64,000 nucleotides of DNA from an uncultured Bacteroides sp. GTDB lineage: Bacteria > Bacteroidota > Bacteroidia > Bacteroidales > Bacteroidaceae. Under the pieces are notes generated by a model, which was not told the origin of the DNA, did no database searches, and saw only the letters and a program-made list of their open reading frames with translations. Positions 51,399-59,502 of the stretch are shown piece after piece. The stretch lies in the NCBI GenBank assembly GCA_949288585.1, contig CASEKR010000017.1:1-64000 (forward strand), written 5' to 3'. Numbering within the stretch: position 1 is the first letter of the stretch; each line of letters starts with the position of its first letter. The position numbers and the translations under genes are program-made.

Positions 51399-52172
51399 AT
51401 GGATATGAGCCAAGAAACCTTTGAGATATTCCTGTGGGTGATGAGCGGCGTGGCCCTCATCGTCTTCATTGCCCTCTACTTCGTCCGTGCGGGCTACGGC
51501 ATCTTCCGCACTGCCCAATGGGGGCCGTCGGTGCCGAACAAGCTGGGGTGGGTGCTGATGGAAGCGCCCGTGTTCGTCGTCATGTTCGTCTTGTGGGCAC
51601 GGAGCGGTGTCGGGTTCGATATGCCCCAGTACCTGTTCTTCCTGCTTTTCCAACTGCACTACCTGCAACGTTCGTTCGTCTTCCCCTTGCTGATGAAAGG
51701 GCGGAGCCGCATGCCCGTCTCGATTATGGCGATGGGCATCGTGTTCAACCTTCTGAACGGCGTGATGCAGGCTGGCGGCCTGTTCTGGTTCCCCAATGCC
51801 GGTTATTCCCTCGGCCTCGGTTACCTGGCGCAGCCCCATGCCGTCATCGGTCTTCTGCTGTTCTTGGCCGGGATGGGCATCAACCTGCATTCGGACCACG
51901 TCATCCGCCATCTCCGCCAACCCGGCGACACGCGCCACTACCTGCCTGCGCGCGGCCTGTACCGGTATGTGACTTCGGCCAACTACTTCGGCGAACTGGT
52001 CGAGTGGGCCGGCTTTGCCGTGCTGACCGCCTCGCCTGCCGCCTGGGTGTTTGTCTGGTGGACGGCCGCCAACCTTGTGCCCCGCGCCAACGCTATATAT
52101 AATAAGTATGTCGGCGAGTTCGGCCAGGAGGCCGTCGGGCGGAGGAAACGAATCATACCATTTGTCTATTGA
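51399..52172 (+). CDS. steroid 5-alpha-reductase family protein (5AR-like)
   Basis: A 257-residue membrane protein with about six hydrophobic helices. It shows the 3-oxo-5-alpha-steroid 4-dehydrogenase C-terminal domain (GLYRYVTSANYFGELVEW and NLVPRANAIYNKYVGEFG) and EAPVFVV in an early helix. Homologues reduce the delta-4 bond of 3-oxo-steroids to the 5-alpha form with NADPH. The next two genes are an OYE-type reductase and an SDR. That set corresponds to the 5AR/5BR/3beta-HSDH module of gut Bacteroidales, from memory of 2021 reports on isoallolithocholic acid. Start could also be the second ATG at 51405. Confidence 0.9.
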   Translation: MDMSQETFEIFLWVMSGVALIVFIALYFVRAGYGIFRTAQWGPSVPNKLGWVLMEAPVFVVMFVLWARSGVGFDMPQYLFFLLFQLHYLQRSFVFPLLMKGRSRMPVSIMAMGIVFNLLNGVMQAGGLFWFPNAGYSLGLGYLAQPHAVIGLLLFLAGMGINLHSDHVIRHLRQPGDTRHYLPARGLYRYVTSANYFGELVEWAGFAVLTASPAAWVFVWWTAANLVPRANAIYNKYVGEFGQEAVGRRKRIIPFVY

Positions 52173-52241
52173 TGGAGAATGAAGCTTCTTTCTCGTTCCC
52201 GAAATTCTTCATTCATCATTCTTAACTTTTTCATTTAAAAC
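52173..52241. repeat. facing 7-bp-type words between the 5AR-like and OYE genes
   Basis: GAATGAAG near 52178 faces ATTCTTCATTCATCATTCTTA at 52204-52224 (in 7-bp words ATTCTTC, ATTCATC, ATTCTTA), able to pair. Same word family as 134, 15.6 and 31.0 kb. Confidence 0.7.
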
Positions 52242-53477
52242 ATGAGCAAACTCTTTACCCCTGTCACCATCGGCCCGCTGACCCTGCGCAACCGCACCAT
52301 CCGTTCGGCCGCTTTCGAAAGCATGTGTCCGGGCAACAAGCCCTCGCAGCAACTCCTTGATTACCATACGTCCGTGGCCCGGGGCGGTGTCGGCATGACC
52401 ACCGTGGCCTATGCCGCCGTCACCCGCAGCGGCCTCTCCTTCGACCGCCAGTTGTGGATGCGTCCCGAGATAGTGCCCGGCCTCCGCACGCTGACCGATG
52501 CCGTCCATCGCGAGGGCGCTGCCGCCAGCATCCAGCTTGGCCATTGCGGAAACATGTCCCACCGGAGCATCTGCGGCTGCACCCCGGTCGGCGCCTCCAC
52601 GGGCTTCAACCTCTATTCGCCCACGCTGGTGCGCGGCCTCCGTGCCGACGAACTGCCCGAGATGGCCCGCGCCTATGGCCGTGCCGTCCGCCTGGCACGC
52701 GAAGCCGGTTTCGATGCCGTCGAAGTGCACGCCGGGCACGGCTACCTCATCAGCCAATTTCTTTCGCCCTATACCAACCACCGCAAGGACCTCTTTGGCG
52801 GCTCGCTCGAGAACCGCATGCGTTTCATGGATATGGTTATGGACGAAGTGATGGAGGCGGCCGGGAGCGACATGGCGGTCTTTGTCAAGATGAACATGCG
52901 CGACGGTTTCAAGGGAGGCATGGACATGGACGAAAGCATCGAGGTGGCCCGGCGGCTGGAGAAAGACGGGGCGCACGCGTTGGTGCTCAGCGGCGGCTTC
53001 GTCAGCAAGGCACCGATGTACGTCATGCGCGGCGAGATGCCCATACGCACCATGACCCATTACATGACGACCTGGTGGCTGAAGTACGGCGTCCGCCTCG
53101 TGGGCAAGTACATGATACCGACCGTCCCCTTCAAGGAGGCTTATTTTCTGGATGATGCCCGGGTATTCCGGAAGGAACTGCGCCTGCCCCTCGTCTACGT
53201 GGGCGGGCTGGTCGCGCGGCAGAAGATAGACGAGGTGCTGGACCAGGGCTTCGAGGCCGTCCAGATGGGGCGCGCCCTGCTGAACGAGCCGGGCTTCGTC
53301 AACCGCATGAAGGCCGAAGAAGGCGCCCGCTGCCAGTGCCGCCACAGCAACTACTGCATCGCCCGTATGTATTCCATAGACATGGCCTGCCACCAGCATT
53401 TGCAGGAAGAACTTCCTCCCTGCCTGAAGAAAGAGATTGAACGAATCGAAAAAAGACAAGCTACCGATGGAAAATAA
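52242..53477 (+). CDS. Old-Yellow-Enzyme family reductase (5BR-like)
   Basis: A 411-residue FMN TIM-barrel protein. RNRTIRSAAFESM, IQLGHCGNMS, EVHAGHGYLISQFLSP and NHRKDLFGGSLENR are typical of the NADH:flavin oxidoreductase family. Near the C-terminus CQCRHSNYC and a later Cys resemble a cluster-binding region, but the spacing differs from the usual CxxCxxxC. The extra FAD/NAD domain of BaiCD-type enzymes is absent. In related operons this gene is called 5-beta-reductase and saturates delta-4 3-oxo-steroids. It overlaps the next gene by 11 bp. Confidence 0.9.
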   Translation: MSKLFTPVTIGPLTLRNRTIRSAAFESMCPGNKPSQQLLDYHTSVARGGVGMTTVAYAAVTRSGLSFDRQLWMRPEIVPGLRTLTDAVHREGAAASIQLGHCGNMSHRSICGCTPVGASTGFNLYSPTLVRGLRADELPEMARAYGRAVRLAREAGFDAVEVHAGHGYLISQFLSPYTNHRKDLFGGSLENRMRFMDMVMDEVMEAAGSDMAVFVKMNMRDGFKGGMDMDESIEVARRLEKDGAHALVLSGGFVSKAPMYVMRGEMPIRTMTHYMTTWWLKYGVRLVGKYMIPTVPFKEAYFLDDARVFRKELRLPLVYVGGLVARQKIDEVLDQGFEAVQMGRALLNEPGFVNRMKAEEGARCQCRHSNYCIARMYSIDMACHQHLQEELPPCLKKEIERIEKRQATDGK

Positions 53478-54330
53478 CTGTGGAACAGCCGCCCGGCTGG
53501 CCGTCATCACTGGAGCCGATGGCGGCATGGGCACCGAAATCACCCGCGCCGTGGCCCAAGCGGGTTTCCGCGTCATTATGGCCTCGTGCCGCCGTCAGAA
53601 GGCCGAAGCCGTGCGCCGCACCCTGATGCACGACCGTAAAGACTTGCGCATCGAAGTGCGCCAACTCGACCTCGCTTCCCTCCGGTCGGTGGCGGAGTTT
53701 GCAGGGGAACTTTTGTCCGAAGGCACTCCCGTTTCTTTGCTCATGAACTGTGCCGGGACGATGGAGACCGGCCTGCACATCACCGAAGACGGTCTGGAAC
53801 GCACGGTCAGTGTCAACTACGTCGGCCCCTACTTGCTGACGCGCAAACTCCTTCCCCTCTTGGGGCCGGGCAGCCGCGTGGTCAACATGGTGTCGTGCAC
53901 CTATGCCATCGGCCGCCTCGACTTCCCCGACTTCTTCACCCGGGGGCGCAAAGGGGGCTTCTGGCGCATACCTATTTACAGCAACACCAAGCTGGCGCTG
54001 ACGCTCTTCACCCTCGACCTGGCAAAGAGGGTCAAGGACAGGGGCATCGTGGTCAATGCCGCCGACCCCGGCATTGTCTCGACGGACATCATCACGATGC
54101 ACATGTGGTTCGACCCGCTGACGGATCTTCTCTTCCGTCCCTTCATACGCACGCCCCGCCAAGGAGCCGACACCGCTATCCGCCTCTTGCTGGACGAAGA
54201 CGGGGGACAACGTACCGGCACGTTCAACGTCAGCGGCCATGCCAAACCGTTGTCGGAGAAGTACACCGCGCATAGGCAGATGCAGGAACTTTGGCAACGG
54301 ACGGAGGAAATCGTGAAGCCGTGGTTGTGA
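53467..54330 (+). CDS. short-chain dehydrogenase (3-beta-HSDH-like)
   Basis: A 287-residue SDR. NAD(P) motif TGADGGMGTEI near residue 14, MNCAGT for NNAG, the catalytic Ser in NMVSCTYAIG, and YSNTK for YxxxK are present. It is the third gene of the 5AR-like/OYE/SDR operon. In that set the SDR interconverts 3-oxo and 3-beta-hydroxy steroids. Stereochemistry and substrate are inferred from the neighbourhood only. Start ATG at 53467 overlaps the OYE stop. A strong terminator follows. Confidence 0.9.
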   Translation: MENNCGTAARLAVITGADGGMGTEITRAVAQAGFRVIMASCRRQKAEAVRRTLMHDRKDLRIEVRQLDLASLRSVAEFAGELLSEGTPVSLLMNCAGTMETGLHITEDGLERTVSVNYVGPYLLTRKLLPLLGPGSRVVNMVSCTYAIGRLDFPDFFTRGRKGGFWRIPIYSNTKLALTLFTLDLAKRVKDRGIVVNAADPGIVSTDIITMHMWFDPLTDLLFRPFIRTPRQGADTAIRLLLDEDGGQRTGTFNVSGHAKPLSEKYTAHRQMQELWQRTEEIVKPWL

Positions 54331-54349
54331 GTGCGCGTCTTGGTAGCTT

Positions 54350-54407
54350 GGCATAAAGGAAAGAGGCTGTCCCGAAACGTTTCGGGACAGCCTCTTTCCT
54401 TTGTGCC
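54350..54407. terminator. bidirectional terminator after the steroid operon
   Basis: A near-perfect palindrome with AAAGGAAAGAGGCTGTCCCG facing CGGGACAGCCTCTTTCCTTT. It lies between the convergent SDR and fumarase genes and can stop both. Confidence 0.92.
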
Positions 54408-54429
54408 TATCTATGCAGTCTGTAATTCA

Positions 54430-56070
54430 TCAGCACTTCGCGTTCCACGGCTTCAGTTGCTTGAAGAAGTCGTTGCCTTTGTCGTCCACCAGGATGAAGG
54501 CGGGGAAGTCTACCACGTTGATTTTCCAGATGGCTTCCATGCCGAGTTCGGGGTATTCCACGCATTCGATGCTCTTGATGCTGTTCATCGACAGCACGGC
54601 AGCCGGGCCTCCGATGCTTCCTAAGTAGAATCCGCCATGCTTCTTGCAGGCATCGGTCACTACCTGCGTGCGGTTGCCCTTGGCAATCATCACCATCGAA
54701 CCGCCGTGGTCTTGGAACTCGTCCACGTAGGGATCCATGCGGTTGGCCGTTGTCGGTCCCATGGAGCCGCAGGGCATACCTTGGGGCGTCTTGGCCGGTC
54801 CGGCGTAGAGCACGGGATGGTCCTTGAAATACTGTGGCAGGTCTTGGCCGGCGTCGAGGCGGGCTTTCAGCTTGGCGTGGGCGATGTCTCTTGCCACGAT
54901 GATGGTGCCGTTCAGGCTGACGCGCGTGGCTACGGGATATTGCGAGAGGATTTTGCAGATTTCGCTCATCGGCTGGTTCAGGTCGATGCGGACGGCGTTG
55001 CCTTCGCCTGCGTTGCGCAGTTCTTCGGGGATGAGTTCGCCGGGATTGTCGTCCAGCTTTTCAATCCAGACGCCGTCTTTGTTAATCTTAGCCTTGATGT
55101 TGCGGTCGGCCGAGCAGCTTACGCCGAGGCCGATGGGGCAGGAGGCACCGTGGCGCGGCAGGCGGATGACGCGGATGTCATGCGCGAAGTATTTGCCGCC
55201 GAACTGTGCGCCCAGACCTATGCGGTGTGCCTCGGCCAGCAGTTCCTTTTCCAGTTCGATGTCGCGGAAGGCGCGGCCGGTTTCGTCGCCCGTGGTGGGC
55301 AGGTTGTCGTAGTAGTGCGTCGAAGCCAGCTTCACGGTCAGCAGGTTCTTCTCGGCCGACGTGCCGCCGATGACGAAGGCGATGTGGTAGGGAGGGCAAG
55401 CGGCCGTGCCCAGGGTCTTCATTTTCTCCACCAGGAAGGGCACCAGCGTTCCCGGGTTCTGGATGCGGGCTTTCGTCTCTTGGTAGAAATAGGTCTTGTT
55501 GGCCGAGCCGCCGCCTTTCACCACGCAGAGGAATTTGTATTCGTCGCCTTCGGTGGCTTCGAGGTCAATCTGGGCGGGCAGGTTGCAGCGGGTGTTGACT
55601 TCTTCGTACATCGTGAGCGGCGCGTTCTGCGAGTAGCGCAGGTTTTCTTCCGTATAGGTCTTGTAGACGCCTTTCGACAGGGCTTCTTCGTCGCAGAAGC
55701 CCGTCCAGACTTGCTGGCCTTTTTCGCCGTGGATGATGGCTGTACCCGTGTCCTGGCAGAAAGGCAACTGGCCTTTGCTGGCCACTTCGGCGTTGCGGAG
55801 GAAGGTCAGGGCCACGTACTTGTCGTTTTCGCTGGCCTCGGGGTCTGTCAGGATTTTGGCTACCTGTTCGTTGTGTGAACGGCGCAGCAGGAAGTTGACG
55901 TCGCGGAAAGCCGCATTGGCCAACATCGTCAGTGCTTCGGGGCTTACTTTCAGGATGGGTTTGCCCTCAAACTCGCTTACCGACACGCCTTCCTTGGTCA
56001 GGAGGTAATACTCGGTGTCGTCTTTGCCCAGCTGGAACATGGGCGCGTACTTGAATTCTGGTGTTGCCAT
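54430..56070 (-). CDS. class I fumarate hydratase
   Basis: A 546-residue iron-sulfur fumarase interconverting fumarate and malate. The length and the two-domain build (alpha-type [12 protein letters not shown] and [15 protein letters not shown]; beta-type [20 protein letters not shown]) match FumA/FumB. Cluster cysteines are in FCQDTG, AACPPY and SCSADR or nearby. In Bacteroidetes it feeds the fumarate-reduction branch, which needs the menaquinone made by menG. Start [10 protein letters not shown] at 56070; longer readings run into the upstream terminator region. Confidence 0.96.
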   Translation of the reverse strand: MATPEFKYAPMFQLGKDDTEYYLLTKEGVSVSEFEGKPILKVSPEALTMLANAAFRDVNFLLRRSHNEQVAKILTDPEASENDKYVALTFLRNAEVASKGQLPFCQDTGTAIIHGEKGQQVWTGFCDEEALSKGVYKTYTEENLRYSQNAPLTMYEEVNTRCNLPAQIDLEATEGDEYKFLCVVKGGGSANKTYFYQETKARIQNPGTLVPFLVEKMKTLGTAACPPYHIAFVIGGTSAEKNLLTVKLASTHYYDNLPTTGDETGRAFRDIELEKELLAEAHRIGLGAQFGGKYFAHDIRVIRLPRHGASCPIGLGVSCSADRNIKAKINKDGVWIEKLDDNPGELIPEELRNAGEGNAVRIDLNQPMSEICKILSQYPVATRVSLNGTIIVARDIAHAKLKARLDAGQDLPQYFKDHPVLYAGPAKTPQGMPCGSMGPTTANRMDPYVDEFQDHGGSMVMIAKGNRTQVVTDACKKHGGFYLGSIGGPAAVLSMNSIKSIECVEYPELGMEAIWKINVVDFPAFILVDDKGNDFFKQLKPWNAKC

Positions 56071-56114
56071 AATTACTTGATGTTTTTTTAGAATCGGTTG
56101 GTTGTTCGTATGCG

Positions 56115-56122
56115 CAAAGGTA
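56115..56122 (-). promoter_or_regulatory. -7 box for fumarase
   Basis: Minus-strand TACCTTTG, 45 bp upstream of the start. Confidence 0.65.
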
Positions 56123-56177
56123 AGAAGTATTATCGAATATTCCTTTCCCCCGGGCGGCTTTTCTTCTGCGGGGGGCA

Positions 56178-56221
56178 GAAAAAACGCCGGGACTGCTTTT
56201 TCTTGGAAGCAATCCCGGCAT
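56178..56221 (-). terminator. terminator of tmRNA
   Basis: On the minus strand GCCGGGATTGC pairs with GCAGTCCCGGC around a 12-base loop, followed by GTTTTTT. It lies just past the tmRNA 3' end. Confidence 0.88.
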
Positions 56222-56236
56222 CCTGTGCGCCTTGCG

Positions 56237-56611
56237 TGGAGCTGGAGGGAGTCGAACCCTCGTCCAAACGAGGAAATCATAAGCTTTCTACATGCTTATC
56301 TTTGTCTGGGTTTTCGTGCTGCGGCAGAACCAAAGCCATCAACCGCAACCTTATCCTCTAAGATTTCGCCTGCGCCGCGAGGCCGACGCCGGTTATCTCC
56401 GATGTGACTGCACCACTGGGCCGGAATGCTTCGGAGCCACAGCTTCCGAGTGATGTCTCGTTCCAGCACCTGGTGCCGGAATTAAGCTCTAATCTACTAT
56501 ACTTCGATTACGCAGCGAGAGCGTAGTTGTTTTCGCCAGATAAAGTGCCAATCGACGACGCACTGCATGCTTACCTACCATTTCTGCCCGCTGTCAAATC
56601 CAGTCAACCCC
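56237..56611 (-). ncRNA. ssrA: tmRNA (ssrA)
   Basis: A 375-base tmRNA. The 5' end GGGGTTGACTGGATTTGACA pairs with the 3' end CAGCTCCA to form the alanine-type acceptor stem. The tag frame at 56537-56508 reads GENNYALAA then stop, matching tags known in this group. The T-arm region GGGTTCGACTCCC is present near the 3' end. CCA is not encoded. It frees stalled ribosomes and marks the product for proteolysis. Confidence 0.97.
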
Positions 56612-56655
56612 ATGACTTTCGTCTGCAACGGAAATGATATTTTCCATTTCGTTTG

Positions 56656-56663
56656 CAAAGGTA
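56656..56663 (-). promoter_or_regulatory. -7 box for tmRNA
   Basis: Minus-strand TACCTTTG, 45 bp upstream of the mature 5' end, fitting a short leader removed by RNase P. Confidence 0.6.
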
Positions 56664-56814
56664 GGGATTTTTTCCGGCATGGCCTAACTTCCGGGGATTT
56701 TTCTGTTTGTTTTGTACGGTGAAACTGTTTGTCTCGTGAAGCGGAAGAATGTTGGAATACTTTTTCGGGCGCATTCTTTGCGGGACAAGGCCATCGCTCC
56801 CCCGAAGTTTTTCG

Positions 56815-56822
56815 TACCTTTG
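56815..56822 (+). promoter_or_regulatory. -7 box for the UPF1-type helicase
   Basis: TACCTTTG ends only 4 bases before the ATG at 56827, so a transcript starting about 5-7 bases downstream would be leaderless. Confidence 0.6.
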
Positions 56823-56826
56823 TGCC

Positions 56827-58728
56827 ATGAAACAACCCGAGAGACAACCCGATACCCTCAGCCCTGCCCTGCACCTGCAGCGCCAGCAGCTTCTCCTGCG
56901 CATGGAGTATGACTACGAGAAAGCCGACTTCCAGCGCCAGACGGAGACGATGGGCGTGGAACGCAAGGTGAAGCGCGGCCTCTGCTGGTGGCCCGTCACC
57001 GTGGGGCGCAACTACTATAACTCGCTGAACCAGTTGGCACTGGAGGTGACGCGCGCCGAGGACACAGACATCGAGCACGCCTTCGAGTTCGGCAAGCCCG
57101 TCGTTTTCTTCCGCCGTTCGGCCGACGGGAAGATTTCCTACTTCCCTTTCCAGGCTACGGTCAGCTTTGCCGACGAGGCGCGCATGGTCGTGGTCATGCC
57201 CGGCATGAACGCCGTGCTCGACGTGCAGGGAGCCGAATCCGTGGGCGTGCAACTCTATTTCGACGAGACCAGCTACCGCACCATGTTCGAGGCGCTGGCC
57301 GACGTTGCCCGGGCCAAGGGCAACCGTCTGGCCGAACTGCGCGACATCCTCCTGGGGACGCAGAAGGCGGGTCGGCGCGAACTCTATCCCGTCCGCTTCC
57401 CCTGGCTCAACGCCGCGCAGGAGTCGGCCGTCAACCGGGTGCTCTGCGCGAGGGACGTCGCCATCGTCCACGGCCCGCCCGGCACGGGAAAGACCACCAC
57501 GCTGGTCGAGGCCATCTACGAGACCTTGCACCGCGAGCCGCAAGTGCTGGTGTGCGCGCAGAGCAACACCGCCGTCGACTGGATATCCGAGAAACTCGTC
57601 GACCGGGGCGTCAATGTCCTGCGCATCGGCAACCCCACGCGCGTCAACGACAAGATGCTGTCCTTCACCTACGAACGCCGCTTCGAGTCGCACCCCGCCT
57701 ACACCGAGCTGTGGGCCATCCGCAAGGAACTCCGCGCCCTGCAAGGCCATGCCCGCCGGGGCAGCTATGCCGAGCGCGAGGGCGTCCGCAGCCGCATCTC
57801 CCGCCTGCGCGACCGGGCCACGGCCTTGGAGGTGCAGATAAATGCCGACCTCTTCGACTCTGCCCATGTCATTGCCTCGACCCTCGTCAGCAGCAACCAT
57901 CGCCTCCTGCACGGCCGCCGCTTCGGCACGCTCTTCATCGACGAGGCTGCCCAGGCGCTGGAGGCCGCCTGCTGGATTGCCATCCGCCGGGCCGACCGCG
58001 TTGTCCTGGCGGGCGACCATTGCCAGCTTCCGCCCACTATCAAGTGCGTGGAAGCGGCGCGTGGCGGACTCGACCAGACCCTGATGGAACGCCTGGCCCA
58101 GACCAAACCAGATGCCGTCAGCCTCCTGACCGTGCAATACCGCATGAACGAAGACATCATGCGCTTCCCCTCCCGCTGGTTCTACCACGGCCTGCTCGAA
58201 GCCGCCCCCGACGTGCGCCACCGGGGCATCCTCGACCTCGACACGCCCATCGAGTGGATTGACACCACGGGGCGCGACTTCAAGGAGCAGTTCGTGGGCG
58301 AGACCTTCGGCCGCATCAACCGCGACGAAGCCGACCTCCTGCTGCGGGAGTTGGAGGCTTACATCGGGCGCATCGGCGGGCAGCGCATCCTGGACGAGCG
58401 CGTGGACTTCGGCATCATCTCGCCCTACAAGGCCCAGGTGCAGTATCTGCGCACCTGCATCCGCCGCAACGCCTTCCTCCGCCCCTACCGCCATCTGCTC
58501 ACGGTCAACACCGTGGACGGCTTCCAAGGTCAGGAGCGCGATGTCATCTTCATCTCCCTCGTCCGCGCCAACGAGCAGGGGCAGATAGGTTTCCTGGGCG
58601 ACCTGCGCCGCATGAACGTGGCCATCACCCGTGCCCGCATGAAGCTGGTCATCCTGGGCGAGGCGGAGACGCTGGGGCGGCATCCGTTCTACCGGGAGTT
58701 GCTGGAATACATCCGCGCGTTAAAATAA
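56827..58728 (+). CDS. SF1B helicase, UPF1/SMUBP2-like
   Basis: A 633-residue superfamily 1 helicase. An N-terminal domain of about 200 residues precedes Walker A GPPGTGKTTTLVEA, then CAQSNTAVDW (motif Ia), TLFIDEAAQALE (motif II), GDHCQLPPTI (motif III), VQYRMN and VDGFQGQERDVIFISL (motif V). FLGDLRRMNVAITRAR closes motif VI. Relatives unwind DNA or RNA 5' to 3'. The gene is heavily C-ending at third positions. The start MKQPERQPD at 56827 follows the -7 box so closely that translation may be leaderless. Confidence 0.92.
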   Translation: MKQPERQPDTLSPALHLQRQQLLLRMEYDYEKADFQRQTETMGVERKVKRGLCWWPVTVGRNYYNSLNQLALEVTRAEDTDIEHAFEFGKPVVFFRRSADGKISYFPFQATVSFADEARMVVVMPGMNAVLDVQGAESVGVQLYFDETSYRTMFEALADVARAKGNRLAELRDILLGTQKAGRRELYPVRFPWLNAAQESAVNRVLCARDVAIVHGPPGTGKTTTLVEAIYETLHREPQVLVCAQSNTAVDWISEKLVDRGVNVLRIGNPTRVNDKMLSFTYERRFESHPAYTELWAIRKELRALQGHARRGSYAEREGVRSRISRLRDRATALEVQINADLFDSAHVIASTLVSSNHRLLHGRRFGTLFIDEAAQALEAACWIAIRRADRVVLAGDHCQLPPTIKCVEAARGGLDQTLMERLAQTKPDAVSLLTVQYRMNEDIMRFPSRWFYHGLLEAAPDVRHRGILDLDTPIEWIDTTGRDFKEQFVGETFGRINRDEADLLLRELEAYIGRIGGQRILDERVDFGIISPYKAQVQYLRTCIRRNAFLRPYRHLLTVNTVDGFQGQERDVIFISLVRANEQGQIGFLGDLRRMNVAITRARMKLVILGEAETLGRHPFYRELLEYIRALK

Positions 58729-58774
58729 TTCCGTCCGATTGCTTGCCCATTCGGAAAAAATGCCTATCTTCGCC

Positions 58775-58912
58775 CTTGCTCAGCAGTATCAGATACCCTT
58801 GCCCAGCAGTATCAGATACCCTTGCCCAGCAGTATCAGATACCCTTGCCCAGCAGTATCAGATACCCTTGCCCAGCAGTATCAGATACCCTTGACGAAGA
58901 GTATCAGATACC
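58775..58912. repeat. 23-bp tandem repeat, six units, upstream of the second HU-type gene
   Basis: Units at 58775, 58798, 58821, 58844, 58867 and 58890. Units 2-5 are identical (CTTGCCCAGCAGTATCAGATACC), here quoted as CTTGCCCAGCAG plus TATCAGATACC. Unit 1 differs by one base and unit 6 reads CTTGACGAAGAG…. A partial unit follows at 58913. The period is not a multiple of three, so it is not a peptide repeat. Confidence 0.97.
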
Positions 58913-58966
58913 CTTGGTAGGGCAGATATAATAACATTATGTATAACCTTTAAAACAGTAAAAGCT

Positions 58967-59413
58967 ATGTTTGAACATGAAGTAAAAAGCAAAGTGCTTA
59001 CCATTGGTAACCGCAAGGGGCAAACCGTGTATTACGCCTATCCCAAGGCGCAGTCGAAGATGGACAACGACATGGTCATCGAACGCATCGTGCGCGAGAC
59101 GTCCCTGTCCGAAGGCGACGTGCGCAATGCCCTGGTTAGCCTGTCGAACGTGGTGTGCGACGCGCTGAAGATGGGCATGAGCGTCGACCTGGCCGAACTG
59201 GGTTCGCTGCGCCTCGTCGTCCCCTCGAAGATGATGGACACGCCCGAAGAGGTGACCGTGAAGGACGCGCTGAAGAACCCGAAAATCGTCTTCACTCCCA
59301 AGCAGAAGATGCGCGACGCGGCCAATGCCGTCGAACTGAGCATTGATCACAAGGTCACGGCCGTGCCGGACGATGACAACGAGGATGACTCCGGACAGGG
59401 AACGTTCGGATGA
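58967..59413 (+). CDS. HU/IHF-family DNA-binding protein
   Basis: A 148-residue long HU-type protein: helical start EVKSKVLTIGNRKGQ, central SEGDVRNALVSLSNVVCDAL, core VDLAELGSLRLVVPSK and the strand NPKIVFTPKQKMRDA, then an acidic tail. Paralogue of the gene at 24612. Its start is 54 bp after a 23-bp-period array and it is followed by a terminator. No -7 box of the TAnnTTTG form is visible between array and start, so the promoter may lie within or before the array. Confidence 0.9.
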   Translation: MFEHEVKSKVLTIGNRKGQTVYYAYPKAQSKMDNDMVIERIVRETSLSEGDVRNALVSLSNVVCDALKMGMSVDLAELGSLRLVVPSKMMDTPEEVTVKDALKNPKIVFTPKQKMRDAANAVELSIDHKVTAVPDDDNEDDSGQGTFG

Positions 59414-59439
59414 GGCAGAGCCGGCGGCATCACAGAAAC

Positions 59440-59487
59440 GCCCCGCCCGCATGGCCCGTTGGTCATGCAGGCGGGGCTTCTTGTTTC
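59440..59487 (+). terminator. terminator between the HU-type gene and ilvC
   Basis: GCCCCGCC at 59440 and GGCGGGGC at 59470 form the stem (with an inner CATG pair), followed by TTCTTGTTT. It may serve both convergent genes. Confidence 0.82.
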
Positions 59488-59502
59488 CGGGGCGCGCGTC
59501 CC

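Noticed and set aside
56575..58683. A 702-codon open frame on the minus strand across the helicase
   Set aside because: Shadow of the helicase, and it would run into the tmRNA gene.
58775..58912. CRISPR array
   Set aside because: Repeats are contiguous without unique spacers and no cas genes are near; the same applies to the other arrays.
58743..58931. Small open frame through the 23-bp tandem repeat
   Set aside because: The period is not a multiple of three, so the peptide is not periodic in one frame, and there is no start signal.
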